DNA of 64,000 bases from Lichenicoccus sp964247695 (GTDB taxonomy: Bacteria; Pseudomonadota; Alphaproteobacteria; Acetobacterales; Acetobacteraceae), in assembly GCA_964247695.1 (NCBI GenBank), contig CAXTVI010000008.1, forward strand, positions 1 through 64,000. Direction: 5' to 3'. The notes under the pieces were generated by a model. That model made no database searches and was not told where the DNA came from. It saw only the letters and a list, made by a program, of their open reading frames with translations. The position numbers and the translations under genes were made by a program. The first letter of the stretch is position 1, and every line of letters starts with the position of its first letter. Shown here piece by piece: positions 24,055 to 31,131 of the stretch.

Positions 24055-24366
24055 TCAGTCGGCAAGGAAGTCAGGTGTCAGGGCATCGGCCACGACTTCC
24101 TTCTTCCTCTGCGGCAACAGCTTCATCGTGAGAATGAAGGCCGACAAGCCGAGGCAGATGATGTTCTGCACGATGATGGCCCACTGCATCAGCAAAAAGC
24201 CGTAAACCAACCAGGTGATGAAGCCGATCACCGTGATCAGGTATGTCTTGAGCGAGATGCCGTCGGTGTTCCTCGATCGGATGATCCCCCAGGCCTGGGG
24301 AACGAAGCTGACCATGGACAAGGTCGCCGCGAACAGGCTGACCACCGTCACGACATTGGAATGCAT
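24055..24366 (-). CDS. SemiSWEET-type sugar transporter (PQ-loop/MtN3 family)
   Basis: A 103-aa three-helix membrane protein. Helix 1 leads to the PQ motif (SMVSFVPQAWGIIRSRNTDG), followed by ITVIGFITWLVYGFLL and a third helix IIVQNIICLGLSAFIL. SemiSWEETs dimerise to form a sugar uniporter. The ATG at 24366 has AGGAGG 9-10 nt upstream, so longer frames are rejected. A charged tail of about 20 residues extends past the third helix. Confidence 0.88.
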   Translation of the reverse strand: MHSNVVTVVSLFAATLSMVSFVPQAWGIIRSRNTDGISLKTYLITVIGFITWLVYGFLLMQWAIIVQNIICLGLSAFILTMKLLPQRKKEVVADALTPDFLAD

Positions 24367-24750
24367 CGATAGCGGCCTCCTGTGGGGCATCCGGCACCCG
24401 GCGGCATTCATTTTTGAACCCGGAAGTCGACGGCCGACGCTGGCGAAACCGACATGGGCCCGGTGAAGTTGCACCGGCAAGTTGACGGGCCGAACAACAA
24501 GGGCAGCTCGCGTCCCGGTGTGCCGCGTTATGGCGCCACGCCGCATGGTCCGTCTCCGGGGCAACCCGGACGGGCCGTCAGCTCCGCGACGCGTCGTCAT
24601 GATCCCACGCCCGGTTCGGAATGGCGGCGCCGGACGCCTCGCTGACCCGCCCGACGATCAGGAACACGCCGCACCGGCCCGTGGTGGACCATGCCGCCGC
24701 CGGCTGGACGGCGCCGATCCGAGCGCACCGCTGCCAAGGTTGCACTTGGG
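24367..24750. other. Intergenic region upstream of SemiSWEET
   Basis: About 385 bases with no supportable gene on either strand. The strong ribosome-binding site of the SemiSWEET gene is at its left edge, and an A-rich stretch (on the minus strand TTCAAAAATG) close to it may hold the promoter. The rest is GC-rich and unstructured. The end of the pigment operon (stop at 24751) lies at its right edge; no U-tract terminator was recognised there. Confidence 0.4.
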
Positions 24751-26673
24751 CTACAACCGTGCGGTCGCGGCCTGGGCGACGCCCGCGGCTGCCACCTCAT
24801 GCGCGGCAAGCATCGCATCCAGCTCCTGCATGAGCGGTGCCCGGCTCACATGGAAATTGCTGTAGCTCGGCACCGGGTCGATCGGCGCGAACAGCAGCGG
24901 TGCGGCAGGATCGTCGGTGACGCAGGCGGGATCGATGAAGCGCAACTCGCTACCGCCCTCCTGGTAGCGTGGCTCGTGATAGATCCCGACATCCTGCCGA
25001 TGCAGCAGGTTCCACGCGTTGCTCAGCACCAGGCCGGGGCGGTTGCAGACCCAGCGATACTTGGCGAAGCCGGCGCCCCAAAAACCCACGAAGAACGCGC
25101 TGCGTGCGGCCCAGAACAGGCTGCGCGGCATCGACGCGCCGAACAGGTTGACGAGCAGCACGTCCGGGCCCGGATATTGACGCTGCAACGCCTGCGCCAG
25201 TCGCAGCTCCGCGAAGACCGGATGCTCGTGCCCGGCCTGCTGGCCGAAACTGTCGAAGCTGCTGGCCGGATCATGGCCGATGCGTGCGTTGTGGCCATCG
25301 AGCACGATCGCAACACGGCCGAGCCGGTCGTGCAGATGCGCGATGATGTCGACGAGCAGCGCCTCGAGATCGACGGCCGTGCGGTTCTCGACCCGCACGC
25401 CGAGCAGGATGATCGGTGTGCGCTCCTGCGACAGCCTGGCAGCCAGCGCCAAATCCCAGCCGGTCGGGCCCCAGGCGGTCGATGCATCGGCGACGGCGCC
25501 CCGGATGCGCGCTGCGAGACCCCGGCTGACATGGTCGTCCAGCGCACGGACCATGCACAGGCCGCGGCGATAGACGAAATCGGCAAGCGTGCGCGGCCGG
25601 GCGAGGGATCGGTCGACATGGCCGGCCAGTTCCGGAAAGATGCGGTCGATCGGGGCGAAGACTTCCGAGCCCTCGTCGGCATCCGGCACGATGACCACCG
25701 GCAGATCCGCCTGCGGCACGGCGGCCACGATCCGGTCGAGACCGGTCAGCTCGTTCCAGAGCTGGTGGCCCATGTGCAGGCTGCCAACCCCCCTCAGGAC
25801 GATGGCAAGGTCACGCGCCGGCGCGTCGAGATAGGCCAGCAGCGCATCCGTCTCGTGCACCACATGGCCCACGAACCGACGCAGTACGCGACGCAGCATC
25901 GCGCCGTCGCCGGGATGCTGCGTGAAGCCGACGTTCGCCGACGGGATGAACAGGTCGGACCATGCGTGATGGTAACGCGTGGTGCCGACGTAGAAGACCA
26001 GGTCGTGCCGGTCGTCGAAATACCGGTAGGCGTTGCGGTGCTCGCCGATCACCAGGCTGTCGCGCGAATGCAGGATGCGCCCGTCGACCGGCGACGCGCA
26101 GGCGATGGCGCCGGTCGACATGGCATCGATGAAGGTGTTGCGCACGTTGCCGGACAGCGCCTGCCGGACGGCGCGCAACGCCAGCTCGGCGCCATTCGCC
26201 AACCTGACGACGATGCCGCCATCATCCCGACCCCTCGGAGGCAGTTCGACAACCTCCGTGTCCTCGACGGAAAGGTCGAGCAGCGCGTCGATCATCCCGG
26301 CGTTCAGTCCGAGCAGGCTGTCGAGCGCCTGCGGACGCTGCGGCTGCATGGTGCAGAGGATGGACCGGCAGACCGCGTGGGCGACCGGCTGCACGGCCTG
26401 CGCGAGGGCGGCGACGGCCTTCCCGGACAGCCGCGCTAGGCTGCTGCCGCAATGCTCGTACCGGGCGTCGAGGATCCAGGTCGCCTGTCGCCCGTCCCGG
26501 TGACGCAGGTCGAGGAACATGTTGGGCGGGAAGGCCAGGTTGGCGCGACGCGGGCTCCAGCCCGGCTCGAAGGCCGTCACCGGCTTGCCGGCCAACAGGA
26601 TGCGGTCATGGCCGCCGTCGGGGCGGACGAGGTGCCAGGCGCCATCCAGATACTCGACCTCACATGCGGTCAA
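24751..26673 (-). CDS. Unrecognised 640-aa protein at the end of the aryl-polyene operon
   Basis: A 640-aa soluble-looking protein with no family I can name. The start is a TTG at 26673 forming TTGA with the stop of the flavin oxidoreductase gene, so it appears translationally coupled to the pigment operon. An N-terminal beta-rich region (about 1-90) contains LDLRHRDGRQATWILDARYE. The middle and C-terminal part (about 270-600) has Rossmann-like strands such as LPVVIVPDADEGSE, PIILLGVRVENRT and VAIVLDGHNARIGH, then GPDVLLVNLFGASMPRSLFW and FFVGFWGAGFAKYRWV. This alternation resembles GT-B glycosyltransferase-like or O-fucosyltransferase-like folds, but that is weak inference. No signal peptide or membrane helix is clear. 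Confidence 0.7.
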   Translation of the reverse strand: MTACEVEYLDGAWHLVRPDGGHDRILLAGKPVTAFEPGWSPRRANLAFPPNMFLDLRHRDGRQATWILDARYEHCGSSLARLSGKAVAALAQAVQPVAHAVCRSILCTMQPQRPQALDSLLGLNAGMIDALLDLSVEDTEVVELPPRGRDDGGIVVRLANGAELALRAVRQALSGNVRNTFIDAMSTGAIACASPVDGRILHSRDSLVIGEHRNAYRYFDDRHDLVFYVGTTRYHHAWSDLFIPSANVGFTQHPGDGAMLRRVLRRFVGHVVHETDALLAYLDAPARDLAIVLRGVGSLHMGHQLWNELTGLDRIVAAVPQADLPVVIVPDADEGSEVFAPIDRIFPELAGHVDRSLARPRTLADFVYRRGLCMVRALDDHVSRGLAARIRGAVADASTAWGPTGWDLALAARLSQERTPIILLGVRVENRTAVDLEALLVDIIAHLHDRLGRVAIVLDGHNARIGHDPASSFDSFGQQAGHEHPVFAELRLAQALQRQYPGPDVLLVNLFGASMPRSLFWAARSAFFVGFWGAGFAKYRWVCNRPGLVLSNAWNLLHRQDVGIYHEPRYQEGGSELRFIDPACVTDDPAAPLLFAPIDPVPSYSNFHVSRAPLMQELDAMLAAHEVAAAGVAQAATARL

Positions 26674-27968
26674 GCAACCCCGTCCTGGAGATCACGCTGT
26701 CCGGCCACGCTCCATGGCAGCCGTCGCCAGCCGCTGCGCAGCCGGTCCGCGGCCTGTGCCACGCGATAGACGCCCTTGAAGGCCAGCACCGGCAGCATCG
26801 AGCGCAGGTCGCGGTCGAGGTTGCCGGCCAGCAGCGACACCAACCCGTCGCGCATGCGCAGGGTGTTGCGCGGCGACATGAACAGCCCGCGCATCACCGG
26901 ATCGTTGATGCGGTAGATCAGCCAGGAGATGCGGTCGATCGCCGCCGTCAGCCGGCGCTCGGCCTGCGCCGCCAGGACGCGCCCGCGGGCGGGATCGTCG
27001 AGCCAGGCATGCGCGGTCTCGGCGCCGAGTTCGCCGGCTGTCATCGCCATCAGCACGCCGGACGAGAACATCGGGTCGACGAAGGCAAACGCGTCGCCGA
27101 TCATGCAGCCGTGCTCGTCCCATGATCGCTCGTTGCGATACGAGTAGTTTCCGGTGGCCGTGACCTCCGAGCAGCGCGCCGCTCCCGCGAGCCGCGCGCT
27201 CAGGGTCGGGCTGGAGGCGATACGCGCATCGAGGAAGGCGGCATTGTCGCCACGACGACCACGAAACGCCGCCTGCGTGCCGACGAAGCCGACGCTGGTG
27301 ACGCCGTCCGGCAGCGGGATCACCCAGAACCAGCCATCCTGTGCAAGATGGATCGAGATGTAGCCTGCCATCTCGGCATCGCGCGGCGCCACGTCGCGGT
27401 AGTGCGCGTACACCGAGGCGGTGTTGTTGCGCTTGTCGGGCTGTCGCCCGGCGGAACCTGCCAGGAAGCTGTCGCGTCCGGACGCATCGAGCACGTAGCG
27501 CGCGGTGATCCGGCCCTTGGCGCCGGCCTCGGAACGTGTGGTGACGATGCTGTGCCGGGGAAGCCGCTCGATGCCGGTCGCCCGCACGCGCTCGAAGCCG
27601 CGTGCGCCGGCGGAGGTCGCATTATCGAACAGGATCTTGTCGAAATCCGACCGCCGCACCTGGTAGGAGTGCGTCGCACCGCCAGCCAGGGCCAGCCGGA
27701 ACGGAAACGCCACGCTGCGGCCGCAGCTGTCGGAGACGAACTCGGCGCCGGGCTTGAACACGCCGATCGCACGCACCGCCTCGCTGACGCCGAGGCGGTC
27801 GAGCAAGGCGAGATTGCGCGGCAGCAGGCTCTCGCCGATATGGAAGCGTGGATGCGCCGACTTCTCGATCAGCACCACGTCGCGCCCGCGCCGCGCGAGC
27901 AGGGTCGCCGCCGTGCTGCCGGCCGGTCCGCCGCCGATCACCAGGACGTCACAATCGAGGTCTTGCAT
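26670..27968 (-). CDS. FAD-dependent oxidoreductase with flavin-halogenase-type motifs (aryl-polyene operon)
   Basis: A 432-aa flavoprotein. The N-terminal FAD fold is DVLVIGGGPAGSTAATLLAR. Two features of flavin-dependent halogenases are visible: the lysine of FKPGAEF (Lys72), at the place of the catalytic lysine, and WFWVIP (about 213-218), matching WxWxIP. HIGESLLP is also typical of that group. The start at 27968 leaves one base after the ketoreductase stop; an ATG at 27986 is an alternative. Position inside the pigment operon suggests modification of the aryl head or polyene chain. Many relatives without proven halogenation share these motifs, so hydroxylation or desaturation remains possible. 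Confidence 0.8.
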   Translation of the reverse strand: MQDLDCDVLVIGGGPAGSTAATLLARRGRDVVLIEKSAHPRFHIGESLLPRNLALLDRLGVSEAVRAIGVFKPGAEFVSDSCGRSVAFPFRLALAGGATHSYQVRRSDFDKILFDNATSAGARGFERVRATGIERLPRHSIVTTRSEAGAKGRITARYVLDASGRDSFLAGSAGRQPDKRNNTASVYAHYRDVAPRDAEMAGYISIHLAQDGWFWVIPLPDGVTSVGFVGTQAAFRGRRGDNAAFLDARIASSPTLSARLAGAARCSEVTATGNYSYRNERSWDEHGCMIGDAFAFVDPMFSSGVLMAMTAGELGAETAHAWLDDPARGRVLAAQAERRLTAAIDRISWLIYRINDPVMRGLFMSPRNTLRMRDGLVSLLAGNLDRDLRSMLPVLAFKGVYRVAQAADRLRSGWRRLPWSVAGQRDLQDGVA

Positions 27969-27969
27969 G

Positions 27970-28692
27970 TCAGGCAATTCCGCCATTGATGTGGATCACC
28001 TGGCCGGTGATGTATGACGCGGCGTCCGAGGCGAGGAAGCCGACCAGATCGGCAACCTCTCCCGGCGTGCCGGCGCGCTTCATCGGCACCATCGCGGCGA
28101 TCGCCTTTGCATCCAGCATCGCATCCACCGCGGGCGACGCGATGATGCCGGGTGCGACCGCGTTCGCGGTGACGCCGCGGCTGGCGAGTTCGCGCGACAG
28201 CGACCGTACAGCACCTTCGAGCCCGGCCTTGGCGGCGCCGTAGTTTGCCTGGCCGCGATTGCCGAGCGTCGCGGTGATCGAGGACAGCGCGATGACGCGG
28301 CCCCAGCGGGTCGCCATCATCGGCAGCAGCAGCGGCTGCGTCACCGCGAAGAACCCGTCCAGCGACACCGCCAGCACCTCGCGCCACTGTGCCGCCGACA
28401 TGCCGGCCAGCGGCACGTCGTCATGCGTGCCGGCACTATGCACCAGCACCTGCGGCACGCCGTGCGCGATCAGCGGCTCGAGCGCGCGCGCGGTGGCGTC
28501 GAAATCGGTCAGGTCGCAGACCAACGTGCTGGCGGGATGCCCCTCGCCCCAAAGCTCGCGCGCCAGCCGCTCGGCGGCGGCGGCGTTGCGGTGCGCATGG
28601 ATGGTGACGTGCAGCCCATCGCGCGCCAGCCTCCGGCAGATCGCGGACCCGATCGGCGAGGCACCTCCGGTCACCAGCGCCCTGCGGCTCAT
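27970..28692 (-). CDS. 3-ketoacyl-ACP reductase of aryl-polyene synthesis (ApeQ-like SDR)
   Basis: A 240-aa short-chain dehydrogenase. The NADPH site is ALVTGGASPIGSAICRRLA, and the catalytic set is Ser in ALSSITATLGN with Tyr-x3-Lys in NYGAAKAGLEG. The C terminus ends in ITGQVIHINGGIA, as in FabG. It overlaps the dehydratase stop by 4 nt. It would reduce the beta-keto group in each extension cycle of the polyene. Confidence 0.9.
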   Translation of the reverse strand: MSRRALVTGGASPIGSAICRRLARDGLHVTIHAHRNAAAAERLARELWGEGHPASTLVCDLTDFDATARALEPLIAHGVPQVLVHSAGTHDDVPLAGMSAAQWREVLAVSLDGFFAVTQPLLLPMMATRWGRVIALSSITATLGNRGQANYGAAKAGLEGAVRSLSRELASRGVTANAVAPGIIASPAVDAMLDAKAIAAMVPMKRAGTPGEVADLVGFLASDAASYITGQVIHINGGIA

Positions 28693-29138
28693 GCAGGACC
28701 TGCCTGCCTGCAGCCGGGAAACGCGATCACGCCGCGGCCCTGCAGCAGCGCCGTGCCGTCCGCGGCGCTCAAGGCGAAGCCGTAGATCAGGCCGCCCGGG
28801 TCATTGTGTTCCAGCATCGAACAGATTTTGAGCAGCCCGAAGCGGGCATCGTCAAGGCGATCCGCGCCGACCAGCGACAGACGCAGCGAAGCGACGTAGC
28901 CAGCCCGCCGCGGCACCTCGCCCGCGAGCAGCGCGCCGTGCAGCGCCGCCGCCTGGAACGCGAACTCCGCGCCGCAGACGATGCCGAGGCGTCCGTCGCG
29001 GCGCAGCGGGTTGCAGTCGGACAGGTGGCTGCTGCTCTCGCACTCGATGCGTTCCGCCGACCAGCCGACAACTCGATCCAGCAAGCACATCGCACCCTGG
29101 TGCGGGATCAGCGCCATGATCCGGTCGCGGTCGATCAT
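28689..29138 (-). CDS. ApeP-like 3-hydroxyacyl-ACP dehydratase subunit (hot-dog fold)
   Basis: A 149-aa hot-dog protein. The N terminus IMALIPHQGAMCLLDRVVGW matches the dehydratases of aryl-polyene loci, which dimerise with an ApeI-type partner. The start at 29138 overlaps the chain-length factor stop by 4 nt (ATGA), and its own stop overlaps the ketoreductase start by 4 nt. The FabZ-like partner is encoded at 34970-35302 in the same operon. It would dehydrate the 3-hydroxyacyl-ACP to form each double bond. Confidence 0.85.
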   Translation of the reverse strand: MIDRDRIMALIPHQGAMCLLDRVVGWSAERIECESSSHLSDCNPLRRDGRLGIVCGAEFAFQAAALHGALLAGEVPRRAGYVASLRLSLVGADRLDDARFGLLKICSMLEHNDPGGLIYGFALSAADGTALLQGRGVIAFPGCRQAGPA

Positions 29139-29929
29139 CGCTCGAACGCCACGCCGACATGGCCGCTGCCGTATGGGAACGCGAATGCGGCGGGACGGCG
29201 CCTTGCCACCGCCTCCAGCAGCACCAGGGCGCGTCCGACCGGGTTCTGCCGCCACAGGGCCTGCAGGCCTGGGGCAATCGGCTCCGGCTCGGAGACCGAC
29301 GCGCCCGCAACGAAACCGATGCCAAGGCTGCCGAGCACCCCGGGCAGGCCGGCCGGCGCCAGCACGAAGGCCGCGGACAGGCCGATCGTCGTCGTGCGCA
29401 GCGCCCCGAGGGGCAGCTTCATCGGGGCGTCGTAGAGGCAGAGCAGCACCGGCATCCCGTCCGCGACGCACTCCGAGGCGGCTTTCAGCAACGCTGCGGC
29501 GAACGTCGCGTCGTGGCAGCCCAGGACGGTGACCGGCGCCGAGGAGCCGGTGGCGATCGACCAGTAGCCGGCGACCGCGTTATGCACCGAGTTGTGGAAC
29601 CGGGTCGGCGAGAGCTGCGGGTCGGGGCCGGCCAGCGTCTCGAGCAGATCGTGCACCACCGCGCCATCGCCGTTCGAGCTGCCGAAGATGCCGGCAAGCG
29701 CGCCGGGTTCGTGGCCGGCCATGCGCGAGGCCTCCTCGCACACGGCGAGCGCCAGACGCACCGGCAGTCCGCTGCGGCGGCGCTCGTTCGGCGACAGCAG
29801 CACCGGCGGCGGCAAATCGAGGCTGGCCGCGGGATCGGCTGCGACGTCACCGGCCAGTATCGGGCGCGCCTGCTCCCAGGCGCCGAGTCCCGGGGCGCGC
29901 ACGGCGGCGCCGGCAAGGGAAACCTGCAT
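29135..29929 (-). CDS. Beta-ketoacyl synthase chain-length factor (ApeC-like)
   Basis: A 264-aa truncated thiolase-fold protein. It resembles the N-terminal half of ketosynthases (GIFGSSNGDGAVVHDLLETL, SPTRFHNSVHNAVAGYWSIA) but the nucleophile region reads VLGCHDATFAAALLKA in place of STACASS, and no catalytic histidines follow. Such proteins pair with an active ketosynthase as a chain-length factor. The ATG shares one base with the ketosynthase stop (TGATG), consistent with a stoichiometric heterodimer. Confidence 0.85.
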   Translation of the reverse strand: MQVSLAGAAVRAPGLGAWEQARPILAGDVAADPAASLDLPPPVLLSPNERRRSGLPVRLALAVCEEASRMAGHEPGALAGIFGSSNGDGAVVHDLLETLAGPDPQLSPTRFHNSVHNAVAGYWSIATGSSAPVTVLGCHDATFAAALLKAASECVADGMPVLLCLYDAPMKLPLGALRTTTIGLSAAFVLAPAGLPGVLGSLGIGFVAGASVSEPEPIAPGLQALWRQNPVGRALVLLEAVARRRPAAFAFPYGSGHVGVAFER

Positions 29930-31131
29930 CAACCCCGTCCTCGCAAGACTGGCCGGCCCAGCACCAGGCTGACATTGATGCCGCCGAAGCCGAATGAGTT
30001 GCTCATCACCCGGTCGAGGCGGGCGGCACGGTTGTGCCGCGGCAGCTCGAGCGCGATCTCCGGATCCTGCTGCTCCAGCCCGAGGCAGCCCGGCAGCAGG
30101 TCGTTGGCGATGCAGAGCCCGGCGACCAGCGCCTCGACGATGCCGGACGAGCCCATGCAGTGGCCGGTCCAGCCCTTGGTGGACGCGCAGGGCGTTCCGG
30201 TGCCGAACACCCGTCCGACCGCGCGCCCCTCCATCAGGTCGTTCGCGCGAGTGCCGGTGCCGTGCAGGTTGACGTGGTCGATCTGCGCCGCCTCGAGCCC
30301 GGCGCTGTGCAGCGCGCGGCGCATCGCCTGCTCGGCGCCGATGCCGTCCGGCTGCGGCGAGGACATGTGGTAGCCGTCGCTCGACGCGCCGATCCCGAGC
30401 AGCGCCACGCCCCCCTCGTTCCGGGGCTCGCGTTCCAGCAGGGCGAAACCGGCTGCCTCGCCGATCGAGATCCCCCGGCGGGTGGCGTCGAACGGGCGGC
30501 AGCGCTCGGGCGAAACCAGCTCGAGCGAGGCAAAGCCCCGCAGGGTCAGGCGGCACAGGCTGTCGGCGCCTCCCACCACGGCGGCATCGACCACGCCGCT
30601 CGCGATCAGGTGCCAGGCGTCCAGGCAGGCGCGCGCGCTCGAGGCGCAGGCGGTGGATACCGTCATCGCCGGTCCGGCCAGCCCGAGCAGGTCGGCCACG
30701 CACCGCGACAGCGAGAACAGGTCGTAGCTGCCGTCATAGCGGAACCAGTCCGGCAGCAGCCCGGTCGCGGCATCGCGGGCCCGGTAGGCGTTCTCCGCCG
30801 AGAGGATGCCAGACGTGCTGGTGCCCAGCACTACGGCGATGCGCCCCGCGCCATGCCGCTGCACCGCATCCTGCACCGCCTCGATGAAGCCGTCCTGCTG
30901 CAGGGCGAGCCAGGCCAGCCGGTTGTTGCGGCAGTCGTACTGCACAAGGTCCGGCGGCAGCGCGATCGCCTCCAGGCCGGCGACACGGCCGACATGGCCG
31001 CCGATCGTGACCTGCTCGAAGTCGCACGGCGCCAGGCCCGAGCGCTCACGCTTCAGCGCATCCAGCGTGGCGCCGTTGCCTGCTCCAAGCGCGCTGGCAA
31101 GCGTCGTCGCGGTGAGGTGCAACGGGGTCAT
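29929..31131 (-). CDS. Beta-ketoacyl-ACP synthase (aryl-polyene ketosynthase, ApeO/ApeR-like)
   Basis: A 400-aa condensing enzyme. The catalytic triad is complete: Cys162 in STACASSARACL, His290 in NLHGTGTRAND and His324 in TGHCMGSSGIVE; the end SNSFGFGGINVSLVLG is typical. It extends the acyl chain on ACP with malonyl units. The ATG at 31131 overlaps the exporter stop by 4 nt. It appears to be the only complete ketosynthase in the locus, whereas E. coli-type aryl-polyene clusters carry more than one. Confidence 0.92.
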   Translation of the reverse strand: MTPLHLTATTLASALGAGNGATLDALKRERSGLAPCDFEQVTIGGHVGRVAGLEAIALPPDLVQYDCRNNRLAWLALQQDGFIEAVQDAVQRHGAGRIAVVLGTSTSGILSAENAYRARDAATGLLPDWFRYDGSYDLFSLSRCVADLLGLAGPAMTVSTACASSARACLDAWHLIASGVVDAAVVGGADSLCRLTLRGFASLELVSPERCRPFDATRRGISIGEAAGFALLEREPRNEGGVALLGIGASSDGYHMSSPQPDGIGAEQAMRRALHSAGLEAAQIDHVNLHGTGTRANDLMEGRAVGRVFGTGTPCASTKGWTGHCMGSSGIVEALVAGLCIANDLLPGCLGLEQQDPEIALELPRHNRAARLDRVMSNSFGFGGINVSLVLGRPVLRGRG

